A stretch of DNA of 37,108 bases from the NCBI GenBank assembly GCA_000320545.1, contig ADNK01001988.1:15001-52108 (forward strand), given 5' to 3'. The notes below the pieces were generated by a model. It saw only the letters and a list, made by a program, of their open reading frames with translations. It was not told the origin of the DNA and ran no database searches. Both the position numbers and the translations under genes were made by a program. This DNA comes from Bigelowiella natans CCMP2755. Its lineage: Eukaryota > Cercozoa > Chlorarachniophyceae. Shown piece by piece: positions 12,341 to 23,204 of this stretch. The stretch's first letter is position 1. Each line of letters starts with the position of its first letter.

Positions 12341-12999
12341 ATCAACTAATAATACAAATGACATCACTAATGACATTGATGTTTGCGATGTACAATCTTA
12401 ATCAGTAAAGCATGCAATTGTCCCAACGACAGCCAGCTAGCTAGCTAGTCTAGCTAGCTAGTAGTGTGGTAGCAGTCTAGCAGTGCATGTAAACATTCAA
12501 TTGCAATGTGTGATTATGAATATGGAAACAGCTGCCTGTTGTACGCATGCAACTGCGACACAGCGCCGACATGCGTACTGCAGCAGCTGATCTCATGTAA
12601 TCGAGATCAGGCTCATACAGCACATGTAGCATGCTCAAGATAGCTAGCAGAAACTATTGCGCTAAACCATTGCCACTTGTACACGCTCGCAAGGTTAGAA
12701 GGCCCGATGCTGAAGGTGTCGAAACATGAAAATGTTTGTTTTGGCGGTATAAAATGAAATTGCAAATGCAATTAAATAAAGCATATCACATTATCAACGG
12801 TTATTGCAAAATTGTTGGCCATGATCAATGTAAATATGGTGTTTTATTTTACTACAGACAAAGTACATATGTATATACTGTATCTTGTTCTAATATATGA
12901 CGTTTAGCAGGCAGCTCTGGGGTTTCAACTCGTTAATGTCTCGCTGTTATTAACTGCTGTTTGAAACAATCCTATGCAAGTATAGTTGATGAAGAATGA
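12341..12999. other. Convergent intergenic spacer
   Basis: Tail-to-tail spacer between the lectin/REJ gene and the tandem-module gene. It is AT-rich without long microsatellites and carries a block of overlapping CTAG repeats at about 12435-12465. AATAAA at 12775-12780 is a possible polyadenylation signal for the plus-strand gene, though it lies 435 nt past the stop. I see no coding potential. Confidence 0.6.
12775..12780 (+). promoter_or_regulatory. Possible polyadenylation signal AATAAA
   Basis: First exact AATAAA after the lectin/REJ gene stop at 12340. The distance of 435 nt is long, and the protist's signal may differ from the animal one. Confidence 0.25.
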
Positions 13000-13147
13000 T
13001 CATTTACTTTGAGCTCCCTACATAACAAGTATGGCCCATTACCAGACATCAGTGGATCATTAGCTGCGCATGTGCGGAATTCAGTTTTTAAAACTATGTT
13101 GGCGATTAGTTTTGTGCCGCGTGCCGGTATTGCTTTATAAATGTTAC

Positions 13148-13191
<44 letters not shown>

Positions 13192-13727
13192 ACCTCTAGA
13201 TCACGCCTCATTTGTGCTGATGTTCGCCACTTGCCATAGATTATGAAAGGGGGTTGAGGGGGAAGTGTTTTAATCAGCGGAGCCATCAAGCAGCAAATGA
13301 AGCAATAATAGTACTACTACAGGGGTGTGTTATCGTCCTCAATATCTTTATAATCACCATCATCCCCACTCTTGCAATCAGACATATTTTGTCATAAATG
13401 ACTCACAGGGGGAAGGTGGAAAGGGGAGGGGACGAAGGAAGAGGAGTGCTTTCCATTTTAATATCTATGTTTACTTATCCCACTACCTCATAACCCGTAT
13501 ATTGCCTCTCGGAGTAAAGCTGTAAAGTATAAGCACATTGGAAGTTAGCAGAAATGACTTCTCCCCCTCTCTCTATGCCCTTTACTACCTCATAAACGTC
13601 CTCTTTTGGCTTCCTCTTCTGTGTACCCTTCCCGTCATCACGCTTCATTTGTTCAATTGTGCGCCATTCGTACTGCGTGTACTGGTGGTACATCTGTCAA
13701 GGATAATGATGTGGAGAAATGCACACA

Positions 13728-13758
<31 letters not shown>

Positions 13759-14530
13759 GCACAGAGAGAGAGAGAGAGAGAGTGAGAGAGAGATTAGTCG
13801 GGAGTAAATAACGAAATTATTATTGTTTTCTATGAATGATATTTGCCGTCGTTCTCGCTCGATATTTTTAGATTTTGTGATATTTAAAGAGAAGATGAGA
13901 AATCAGAGATTTTGACAGCGTATTTTCCCTCCTCTTCTCTCCGATTGCGATGCGTTTATGTGTTTGATATGGCTTGTTACATCTAGAATGTCCTCTTTCT
14001 CTCCCCTTTTCTTCTCTGCTATCCCCGAGATCTTGCTCTGTTTTGCCTACCGCAAATAGCAGCATCAAGATCGTGAGACACGAGTAATAACAAAAGCATA
14101 TCACACCATTCGTTTGCATACATACCACTTGTCATATGATGTGTGCTTATTTTGATGATGTCAATTACTAACAATAATGACCATGTAATTAGTTTCCCTC
14201 TCTCTTCTCGCTTCTACTTCTCCTCTTACAACCTTTTCTTCGTCGCGCTTAATCTGTGCAGAGGTGCGCCACTGTGAGTTATTCAATTGCAGGCCATCAA
14301 CGAGGACAGTTTTCGATCGTGAGAGCGTGCGTAAATGCTCACGTTCATGTAGGTAATATAGGAGTTAATAGCATAACAAAAGAAGTGTGCGTTTTAATGG
14401 GATCCTACTACCTCATACTGCGTGTATGTCGATATGAATACAGCTGCAGTTAGATCAGAATACACTCAATTAAAGGGTAAAACAGCTTGAGAGTAAGAGG
14501 AGGAGACGAAACGCGCGCGCGCGCGCACAT

Positions 14531-14568
<38 letters not shown>

Positions 14569-15371
14569 CGTGCATAGCAGATTGCCCCTGTCATCGATGC
14601 TGCCAGTGCTCCTTACCACCCTCTGAATAGCATTGCTAATTATTATAGGGTAGTAACACCAGGAATACATCTTCCTTCGATCGCATAGCTCTCCTCTTTG
14701 CCTAGTTATATTCATAAATAATTAGCCTCCATTATGTTTTTGAAGCTATTGGGAAATCGAGTAGCGAAAACGAATTAGGCACAATCTGCACATAATTCTC
14801 CACTGAGACAAAGACGCTGAAGTCGTATCTATAGACCCATCTCTCGCAATGACGCATGTTGATAAGACTCACCTCCTCATCCCGTTTCATCTGGGCAGAC
14901 GTTCGCCACTAGGAGGCGGCGATGATCGGTGGTAGGCACATGTGTTTAGCAAGGTCCAATCAGACAGTCAACGCGTTCTCACACGATCGCATTTGGTGTA
15001 GCGCAACTGTTAAGTTGTGGAATCTACGACAGAATTGAGAAGAATGGAACTAACAGAGCTGTTCTCAAGCTACCACGCATGTGCTACCTCATACTGTGTG
15101 TACTGCCGATAGGTATACAGCTGAATAGAAAGCAGTAATGATATGAGAGAGAGCCGCCACATATGCATTTTTACCGCAAGGAAAGTTAAAGATATGTCAG
15201 TGACTGCACCGAAGGTGTATCGCTCGCAATGACTTCAATGGGAAGAAGATTCAGGCATAAATCAAGGAGAGGGGCCGGAGAGATCAGTAGGAAGCATAAT
15301 CTACCACCACACGCACGTTCATAAGTTCATATGAACACGCACACACACACACACATACTAGTATATATAAA

Positions 15372-15410
<39 letters not shown>

Positions 15411-16111
15411 CTCCAAGACGTCAGTCTTTTCTACCTGATCAACTTTCATTCCCTGAAAATTAAAGAATAAACGGTAACCCATGACTTCTAATCTCTCATT
15501 CGCCAACTAAGATATCCATAACGGTGATACTAGCCTTATTAATACTCACATCCCAGCTACAAGATCCCACATACCACACCACAACTCAACGCAAGAGTAC
15601 ACACATATCTCCGGGAAAGATATGCTTTAAATAAACACGTTTGGAAAAGATATATACTTTCAAAAGATGTATAGACACATGTGGGAAAAGCATGAATACG
15701 TGGGAAAAACCTTCTTGCTGCTCTGCGGAACTTTTTGATCTACAACATGCAAACTTTTCTTCTCATCTTGGGCTTTTTTGGCCTTCATCTGTGTGAATGC
15801 ACAATAGCAAAGATGCACCGTTTCTTTCAAATATTGTCCAAGATTCCAGCTGAGTTTTTAGCTCCTCTCCCCCTTATCCCACTTCTTGAATCACGTTCCT
15901 ATCACGTCTAAACTCTATTTTTCCATATCAATTCTCCCATTTTACCAACATACTACAACCAAACTGATAGAAAATTGCCCTCTATTACGGTCATCAGATC
16001 GAAGATTTTGCGCCTTGGATTTTTCTTACACTTCTGCTCTCTCTTCCTATCTGCAATGGCCTTCTTTTCCATCTCCTTCCAGAATCTCAGTTTGCTGAAT
16101 CCGGTTGACAT
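13000..16111 (-). CDS. Unrecognised protein made of a tandem three-exon module
   Basis: I do not recognise this family. The model starts at ATG 16111 (MSTGFSKLRFWKEMEKKA, exon to 15989). It continues with a Lys-rich exon 15788-15711 (starts MKAKKAQDEKK), then four copies of a module, then a short tail that may end at TGA 13002-13000. Each module is a Lys-rich segment ending E-D-V-L-E or similar, then LYxxRQYTxYE, then WRTSAQMKRDEE. Exons: 15452-15411, 15120-15088, 14908-14873; 14701-14660, 14443-14412, 14271-14233; 14013-13981, 13693-13589; 13519-13487, 13229-13194. Every intron is phase 0 and GT-AG. The predicted protein is about 215 residues, highly charged, with regularly spaced Tyr and Trp, and no membrane span. 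A filament- or microtubule-binding repeat is possible but is only a guess. The second-module Tyr exon is one base short. The last exon is the least certain. Confidence 0.65.
13194..13633 (-). repeat. Tandem module 4 (C fused to the preceding exon)
   Basis: Segment C (13633-13589, encoding GKGTQKRKPKEDVYE) is the second half of the fused exon. Segment A (13519-13487) encodes LYSERQYTGYE. Segment B (13229-13194) encodes WRTSAQMRRDLE. The intron after B begins with a (GA)n tract on the minus strand (13188-13150 on plus). Confidence 0.7.
13634..14013 (-). repeat. Tandem module 3 (A and B in one exon)
   Basis: Segment C (33 nt, 14013-13981) encodes KKRGEKEDILD. Segments A and B are joined without an intron in the first 60 nt of exon 13693-13589, encoding MYHQYTQYE and WRTIEQMKRDD. 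The A segment is two residues shorter than in other copies. Confidence 0.7.
14233..14701 (-). repeat. Tandem module 2 (three exons, one-base deletion in the Tyr exon)
   Basis: Segment C (42 nt, 14701-14660) encodes AKRRAMRSKEDVFL. Segment A (14443-14412) is only 32 nt; aligned to module 1 it lacks one base in the Arg-Gln codons near 14427. Segment B (39 nt, 14271-14233) encodes WRTSAQIKRDEEK. Splice sites of all three are intact. Confidence 0.7.
14873..15452 (-). repeat. Tandem module 1 (three exons)
   Basis: Segment C (42 nt, 15452-15411) encodes GMKVDQVEKTDVLE. Segment A (33 nt, 15120-15088) encodes LYTYRQYTQYE. Segment B (36 nt, 14908-14873) encodes WRTSAQMKRDEE and ends at a perfect GTGAGT donor. 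This copy is the most regular and serves as the reference for the others. Confidence 0.75.
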
Positions 16112-17167
16112 CTTTCGTGGGGAACTCAATGCTGGTTCAATGTTCAATGTTCTCAACTGGTTGGGCAGGTTGGCGTGAATCTTGTGCCTTCTTTCTAGAT
16201 GCGGTTGAACAATGAACAATGAACTGGTTGTTGGTTTCGATTTGCTAGACACGACATCCACGCGAGCCTGTCTCGAATGGATCAGATTTGCAGTCGTGGT
16301 TTTGGCAATGTGCACTACGTCAACCCTCCAAAAACAGGGGCTTTGCGGCATCTTTGACATCCGAATGAACACAATGCCACAAAACCCAATGGGAGGTCAG
16401 AAAATGGATGGAATGCCCTGCTTCACCTCGATCGCGACAAGAACGGTTGGTTTCTTGTGAAGTGGTGTCAATGCCCAAGAAGATGTCTCCCATGTGGTTC
16501 TTGCGCATGCAGTTTTGCATCAATGCTTCATTCATTGTTCATTGTTCATTGCTGCAACTGAAAACTCCAGACTGATGTGAGCTTTCCAGCTTTGGGGCAA
16601 GCTCACATCAAACAAAAATCAAATCAAATCAAATCAAGACCGAAGCAGTTTTTCCTTCCCAAACGACTTCACTTCAACGGACTAGCGGACTCATTGACGG
16701 CCAAACGGGTTCACCACAGAGGCCAAACACCTTTTCATCAACAACCTGCTTCGCTCAATTCTTCGGCTTCAGCCAGCTAACCAGCTGCTGCCACGCACAC
16801 GACACCCACAAACCCGCTGGCCACGTGACCGAACACATGCCAGTGTGGCACGTCTCTCTCATCTCTCTCCTGTCTTTGCTCACTCGCTAGCTCGCTGCTC
16901 TCTTTGACAAAACTGTGTTCACGTGAACAATGATCGTTGTGCACGTTTGCGATGACAGTGGTGTGCACACGTGTGGGTGTGACACTTGTGTGCACTGCTG
17001 GACTGGTGCAAGTGCGTGTGCGTGTGTGTTTGTGTGTGTGTGTGTGTGTGCTGCTCCTGGATCAAACGCTGAAACACATGCGCCGCAAAATGCACGACAC
17101 GAAAGCGCTTGCTATCAGCAAGCACTGCTTTGTGAACATCCCTTTCTCATCATTTCCAAAAGAAACA
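16112..17167. other. Intergenic spacer with short direct and inverted repeats
   Basis: Lies 5' of the tandem-module gene and 3' of the Nup58 gene, both on the minus strand. It contains clusters of the heptamer CAATGAA (16206-16222), TTCAATG (16136-16149) and the inverted form TTCATTG (16528-16550), a short AAATC repeat (about 16616-16635) and a (GT)n run near 17025-17050. I see no convincing exon. Confidence 0.5.
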
Positions 17168-17566
17168 TCACCAGGAGAAACCGCTGGTGTCACCACCTCC
17201 AAAACCACTGCTGTTGCTGCTGCCAAAACCGCTGCCAAAGCCGCCGTCAAAACTGCTGCTGTTGCTGTTGTTGTTGCCAAAACCGCCGCCAAAACTGCCA
17301 CTGTTGTTGCTACTGCTGGCATTGTTGCCAAAACTGTTGAAATTGGGATTGCCAAAATCACCAAAATTGTCAAAACTACCGAATCCAAATCCGCTGCTGT
17401 TGCTGTTGCCATCGTTGCCAAAACCTCCCCCAAAACTGCTGCTGTTGCTGTTGCTGCTGCCAAACCCGCCGCCAAAGCTGCTTCTGTTGTTGCTACTGCT
17501 GTTGTTGTTGCCAAAACCACCGAACCCATTTCTGCTATGCCCAATTCCAAATGAATAAGGAAACAA
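17168..17566 (-). other. FG-repeat domain of the Nup58 homologue
   Basis: Open frame of FG and GGGFG units separated by Asn/Ser spacers, with a different block (GFGFGSFDNFGDFGNPNFN) in the middle. The DNA is a degenerate Asn/Ser/Gly repeat, so long Ala/Val-rich and Leu/Pro-rich frames appear on the overlapping strands; those are artefacts. Confidence 0.85.
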
Positions 17567-18859
17567 AAATGACCATGAACAAAGATGGCGACAGGTAGAT
17601 GTGCCATTTTACCTGGAATAATCCTGTTGCTGCAAGTTCCCGGAACTTAAAGTTAAAGGATGTGTTCAATTTGTTGCACATGATGATTCTTAGACGAGTC
17701 AGCACTCAATCATCACTGAAAGAAAAACCAACCCACCTGCCCTGCAGCCTTAGAACCGGGATGGGTTTCAGTTTCTTAACCTTTGATATAGTGACATTTG
17801 AGTCATCAGCATTTCTTTATCATCATGAGAAGAGGGGATTGATTTTGAAAATCAGAAGTGATAAGTCCTATTCACCACCTCAAAAGGGTCCTTGGTGTCG
17901 CCACACTTCGCACGGTATTCCTTATACCTCTGGCGCAGTTCTTTTAATTTTTCGTGTAGCGATGAAACCTTCGCTGTCACATTGATCAGACCGTCATGAT
18001 GTCGCCGAAGGGTGTTATTTAGGGTGTCAGGATTGCTCATCCCTTGAGACTGCAACGAAGATTGCAAGAATTGCTCTAGCTCCTCAATATCTAAAGAGAC
18101 GCCTGACACATAATCATGCTGTATTGTTTACTGGGAAGCATTTTTTTTAAAAGGATGGCCGTACTTAGCATCGTCTCCCTAAATTGTTTCAGTTTTCGAG
18201 TGAAATAGGCCGAAGGCAAATGGAGTTTTTCCTGTGTCACAATAGTAAGAATGTCACTGTTTAGTTGACAGTTTTTGAGATTTGGTGGATGGTATGACTT
18301 CATAGGCGCTCTCAGCATTCTTCATTCGGTATTGAATATTTTTTGCAATATCCGTTGTACGAAGATCATCTCTCACTGCGCACTCCAACAGCACGTTAGT
18401 ACTCATTGTTTTTGCAACGGAACTTCCAAGAATCGCAACATCGCGGGACAATTCGCTTATGCTATTTTTGTAGTCCTGAATAGCAACGAAAATGAATAGA
18501 TATCTATATACTGCGAAGAATCAGATTGTAACTTCATTGATATATTGTTTAAACCTTATATTTGCTAGACTTTGAATCTTTGAAATGCTTTGATATTGCT
18601 TCACTAACTGCTTTCTGCTTTTGCAGAAGTGTCCTAATAGTTTTACAGAGAGATGCTATCAGTATATCTCCTTGTCATACTCTGTCACAACTTTTATTGA
18701 TCCTCACTCTAATTGGATCATATCCTTCTTGATTTTTTCAGAGTTTGGAATCGACTTGAACCGAGTAGATAATTCCACAAAAGACGAACTGGTGGAGAAG
18801 GCGTTTGAATTGTTGTAGCTGCCGAATCCAGTATCAAAACCTTTGAAAGGGTCGGCCAT
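17168..18859 (-). CDS. NUP58: Nucleoporin Nup58/p45 homologue
   Basis: An FG nucleoporin of the central channel, which with Nup54 and Nup62 forms the coiled-coil barrier complex. Exons: 18859-18708, 18633-18555, 18475-18165 and 18090-17879, with introns of 74-79 nt. A further exon or exons lie between 17878 and about 17560, and the C-terminal FG exon ends at 17168. The short N-terminal FG stretch (FKGFDTGFGSYNN) is followed by the conserved helical core. Matches to animal Nup58 include LLQKQKAVSEAISKHF, KNAESA, LPSAYFTRKLKQF, NIEELEQFL and LHEKLKELRQRYKEYR, ending with DPFE. The C-terminus is about 130 residues of GGGFG/GFGxxNSN repeats ending FSW-stop. One extra base in exon 3 (somewhere in 18310-18270) breaks the frame between KNAESAYE and the PSAYF block. 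The join from 17879 to the FG exon is not resolved. Confidence 0.85.
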
Positions 18860-19906
18860 GATTCTAAACTTTACTTTCCTCTTGCTTTGAAGCTTCTCAC
18901 TCGGAAGCTCCGCTACACAGTGAAATAAATTTGTTCGAGGTACAGCGCATTTGGAGGTTAAGATGAGTTCCATATATTTACATTGTACTGATCTACTATC
19001 ACTCAGGTCTCTCTGATATTCTTTTCATCATACTTTACCTTTCTATCACGGTATTAGAGAGACAGCTGTGACGGAAGGTGAGGGTAAACCAGAAAATGGT
19101 GCCCGGGTTAAGGAGTTTGATGATCAGGTGCGGGAATGCTCTCACAAGGTTGGGTTTTGAAGAAAGCAGTTCTCTGAGATATGTCCGAGATGTGAGAGGA
19201 AACTCCAAAGAAAAACAGTAAAATTGGGCTGCATTTTACCAAAAAATGATGGTAGGGTATGGCTACTTAATAGTTTGTAACGGGGGGATTTAAAAATTGC
19301 GACAAAAACGAGTTGTTGTCGTATTTGTATCCTTCCCTTTGAGCTGAGGATGCTTTCAAGAGAGGGGGGGTCTCGCAGCCCAAATCACAGCGTGCAGTGA
19401 CAGATACTCCCGCTATTTTCAGATATTTCTACAATTCAGAGAGATCGGATGGTATGTTGCATTGCGACAACATCAGAGTCATGTCGCTCTGAATGGACAT
19501 CGGCGTTTACTTTTTATTCCGAAGCCCCACCCACTCGTCGAACAAGGAACGAAAGGTAGGCTAGTAGAGCGGGAACGATTCGCGGGTTGGGTGAGGAATA
19601 CGGGTTGAATGAGGAATATGAAAGGGCTTGATATGTATCAAACGTATGTATCGTGCTACGTGAATCTTGTTGTTATATTTTCATGATGTTTTTGTGCTTG
19701 GGGTGTTGCTGCACGAATTAGCGCATTCTTTTGCTTTAGCTGTGGAGCAAGTTTTATTTGACTTTGTCGTCCTTGAGTGCCTGTGTTGGGTGACTCTATG
19801 ATCATAGTCCCACTCAGAGTGGTTTACGAGCTCAATACCCCTTCTAGCATACAATCAGCTTGCATTGACGCATGTTGTACGCTCAGGCAAATAGCAGACT
19901 GGGAAA
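18860..19906. other. Head-to-head spacer between Nup58 and the beta-oxidation gene
   Basis: About 1 kb between divergent starts. No microsatellites of note and no strong coding frame. A 5' untranslated exon of the plus-strand gene could be hidden here: there are acceptor-like sites near 19759-19770 and donor-like sites at about 19927, but none could be tied to the coding frame. Confidence 0.4.
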
Positions 19907-19987
19907 ATGTCGATCTACAAATTCTTGGGTGTGTTTTTCATTTTTGTTTTCACCATAGTTCTGAGAATCTGCTCTCATCGCGATACC

Positions 19988-22842
19988 ATGACTGTCTGTT
20001 CTTCCATCGTAGACTCTGTGAGCGGCCAAGTCATCCTAAAGCTTGAGGTTTTATATATTTACTATTTGATAATTTGTGTGTGTGTGTGTGTGTGTAATGT
20101 GTTTGTCTGTGCTACTATGCGCGTGTTAGCAATATCTGTTTTCTTACCCCATTTCTCTCTCTTCCCCATAGGATGTAACCATATACAAAGTCGCCAACAT
20201 CGGATTCGTCGTATTCAACATGCTCGACAGGTGATGCCATCAGAGAAGCGGCGCGAGATTTCGTTTCGAAGATTAATGCTACGATATGAATCAAGAATCA
20301 GACACATCATATTTTACTTTTGCGTCAATATTAACAGGCCGGTGAACGTGATGAATTTGCGATTGATGCCCCAGTTCGATCGTATTTTCAAGGTAGGAGA
20401 TAAACGACGACGACAGCAGTGATGGAACAATTCGTATTAAGTAGAAGATGGAATATGCAGATACAATAAAATAGTTATAATGTTTATAGATGTATATTTA
20501 CGTGTGTGGATGTGCGAGAGAGAGGGGAGAGAGAAAGAGAGGGGGTTGTACAGAACCTAGTTTGTTACATGATACTACAACAACAACAACAACTACTACT
20601 ACTACTACCAAGAATAAAAATAATATGAATGAGTACTATAATAATGATGCCTTCATCATTTCACACAAGGTACTGGAGACGTGCGTGGCACAACGACAGT
20701 TCGGTGTGATAGTATTTGCAAGCGGAAAGAACGAGTCCTTCATCGCGGGAGCAGACATCGATATGCTGTGAGTGATACATTCCCTTAAGACACACAAAAT
20801 GCCATGAGGAAGCCCTTAAAGATCGGATAGTTAGAAATGAAAGGAAAGGCATTCAAGATACGTGTCCACTGCTACATTGTTAAGATGCATACATTTTATC
20901 GTTTCATAGATACCCTACAACTAAAGCGGCTGAGATTGAAGCTATGGCAGCGCAGGGTCAGGCAGGATTTAACAAAATCGGGTACGAATCAACAATAGAT
21001 AAAATGAAGAAACAGAACCGGGAAAATGCCGGTGAGGATGCGCAGAGTGATCGTCCCCTCACTCCTCCAAGCCTTCATTTCTTTATCAACAAGATCCCAA
21101 AATTTCATCTGCACACACGCACACAATCACACACACGAATGATAACACAGAAAAATTTTCTTTCCCTGTATTCTGTTAGGGAGCTTGGTATTCCAACCAT
21201 CGCTGCAATTAATGGAGCCGCTTTAGGGGCGGGGTGCGAGCTTGCTCTCGCCTGCACCTATCGTGTATGCGCCAACCATAAGAAGGTGTGTAAGTAAAGC
21301 CTGGTCGCAATTTAGGGGGCGGGAATCTACCCTTTTCTGGCCGTTGTTGTTGTATATGAAACAATAACGAATGCCACGGCATTGTTCTCCTATTCGTTGT
21401 AGGTTCAGATCGGCCTCCCCGAGGTGAAACTGGGACTACTCCCTGGCAGCGGCGGCACTTCCCGCCTCCCCCGGGTAGTAGGCTTGCAAGAAGCCCTCAA
21501 GATTATCCTCCCCGGCGGCGACGTCCGCGCCAAGAAGGCGCTCAAGATCGGCCTTGTGGACGCGGTCTTTCCGGCCGATGAATTCAAGAATCAGCATGCT
21601 TTCTGGCGGCACGTCATGAAGTTCGCCGAAGGGAAACTGTGGAAGTCTTCGCGCCGTGTGTATAAGTGCGTTGCGAGGAGGGGGGAGGGGGGGATACCCC
21701 GACACCAGGGGGGGGTACAAGGGGTAGGGGGGGTAGCGCATTGATGCGTCTGACGAGCTGTATATGTGAGGTTTTTGTTTTGGGCTCCGCCCTACATGTA
21801 TGCATGCATAGAATATGATATTGCGAACAGCACTATCACATCGAGATCATCTAGCGTCACTGTGACGCAACGCAAGAGTCTAAAGGCCAAAGAGACATAC
21901 CCCGTTGGCCACCACCACTCCCTCTCAGCAGTGCCTTTGAGTAATATCGGATTATGGTAAAATCAGGCCGAATAAGAGCTGGGGTGACTGGTTCTTGAAC
22001 TCCACCTACATTGGGAACTGGCTTGTGGGACGGGAAGCTGTGAAAGGACTGGACAAAATGGCCAAGGGTAGTAGTCGTAGTGGTAGCGATACTAGCCATC
22101 ATCACGACGATGAGGAGGAGGAGGAGGAGGAGTTATTATATTCGTTTATTTAGTCTGAGCTTAGCCGTAGCATTGCTATCTTCCGGCTCTGCCGCTGCTA
22201 GATTAGATTATATCTCCTCAATGAGTGATAGATTGAGAGACAAATGGTGGTAATGATAGCGTTGTCGCTGGTGATGATATACAACCCGTTGGTTCGCTTG
22301 CTTCCAGGGAAATACCCCGGCCCCTACTTCGCCCTAGATGCAGCATTGAATTCGGTTGGTGCCTCGCAGCCGGCTGCCGATCGGCTGGAGGCCAAGCATT
22401 TTGGGAAACTTGGAAATTCGTCCCAGAGCAAGGCGCTCATCTCCCTCTTCAAGATGATGGAGGGAGCGAAGAAGTTTGCCGGGAAGTGCGGGGGGGCGAC
22501 CGGGATTTCACCAAAGAAAATCGGCATCGTCGGTGCGGGTGTAATGGGCTCGCAGATCGCAGTGCTGTGCGCCAAAAAGGGACTCAAAGTGTACATGCGC
22601 GACATCAAGCAGGAGGTAGTAGCCAAGGGACTCGCGCTGGTGAAGGCGACATTTGACCGCCGCGTTGCGAAGGGAAGAATGGCACGCGAGAAGGCCGATG
22701 CTAGGATCGCTTTGGTGTGGTTATGAATTGCTTGACTTGTCTATCTTCCGTGTTTTTATTGAACGACTCAGACTTTGCACAATACGTACACTATTTAACC
22801 GTGATGTCGGATTTGACACACACACACACACACACACACACG

Positions 22843-22879
<37 letters not shown>

Positions 22880-23156
22880 CCCATTATGCTGCTTGGAGCT
22901 CATCATACAACTGCAATAACAGGTGAAAGGCGGGACAGAAGTGTCAGGATTCAGCGACTGTGACCTCGTGATCGAGGCTGCTGTGGAGTTGATGTCTTTG
23001 AAGAAAAAGATCTTCCTGGAGCTCGAAAAGACTGTCAGGCCTGATTGCGTCATTGCGACGAATACGAGCTCTCTCTCCATCACCGAGCTGGCCTCTGTGC
23101 TCGACAATCCTGAGCGATGCGTTGGTATATATTGATATGTGTATATTATATACAAA

Positions 23157-23204
<48 letters not shown>

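Noticed and set aside
17062-17607. Long Ala/Val-rich (minus) and Leu/Pro-rich (plus) open frames
   Set aside because: They are other-frame readings of the FG-repeat DNA of the Nup58 homologue, whose frame is supported by the upstream conserved core and the FG pattern.
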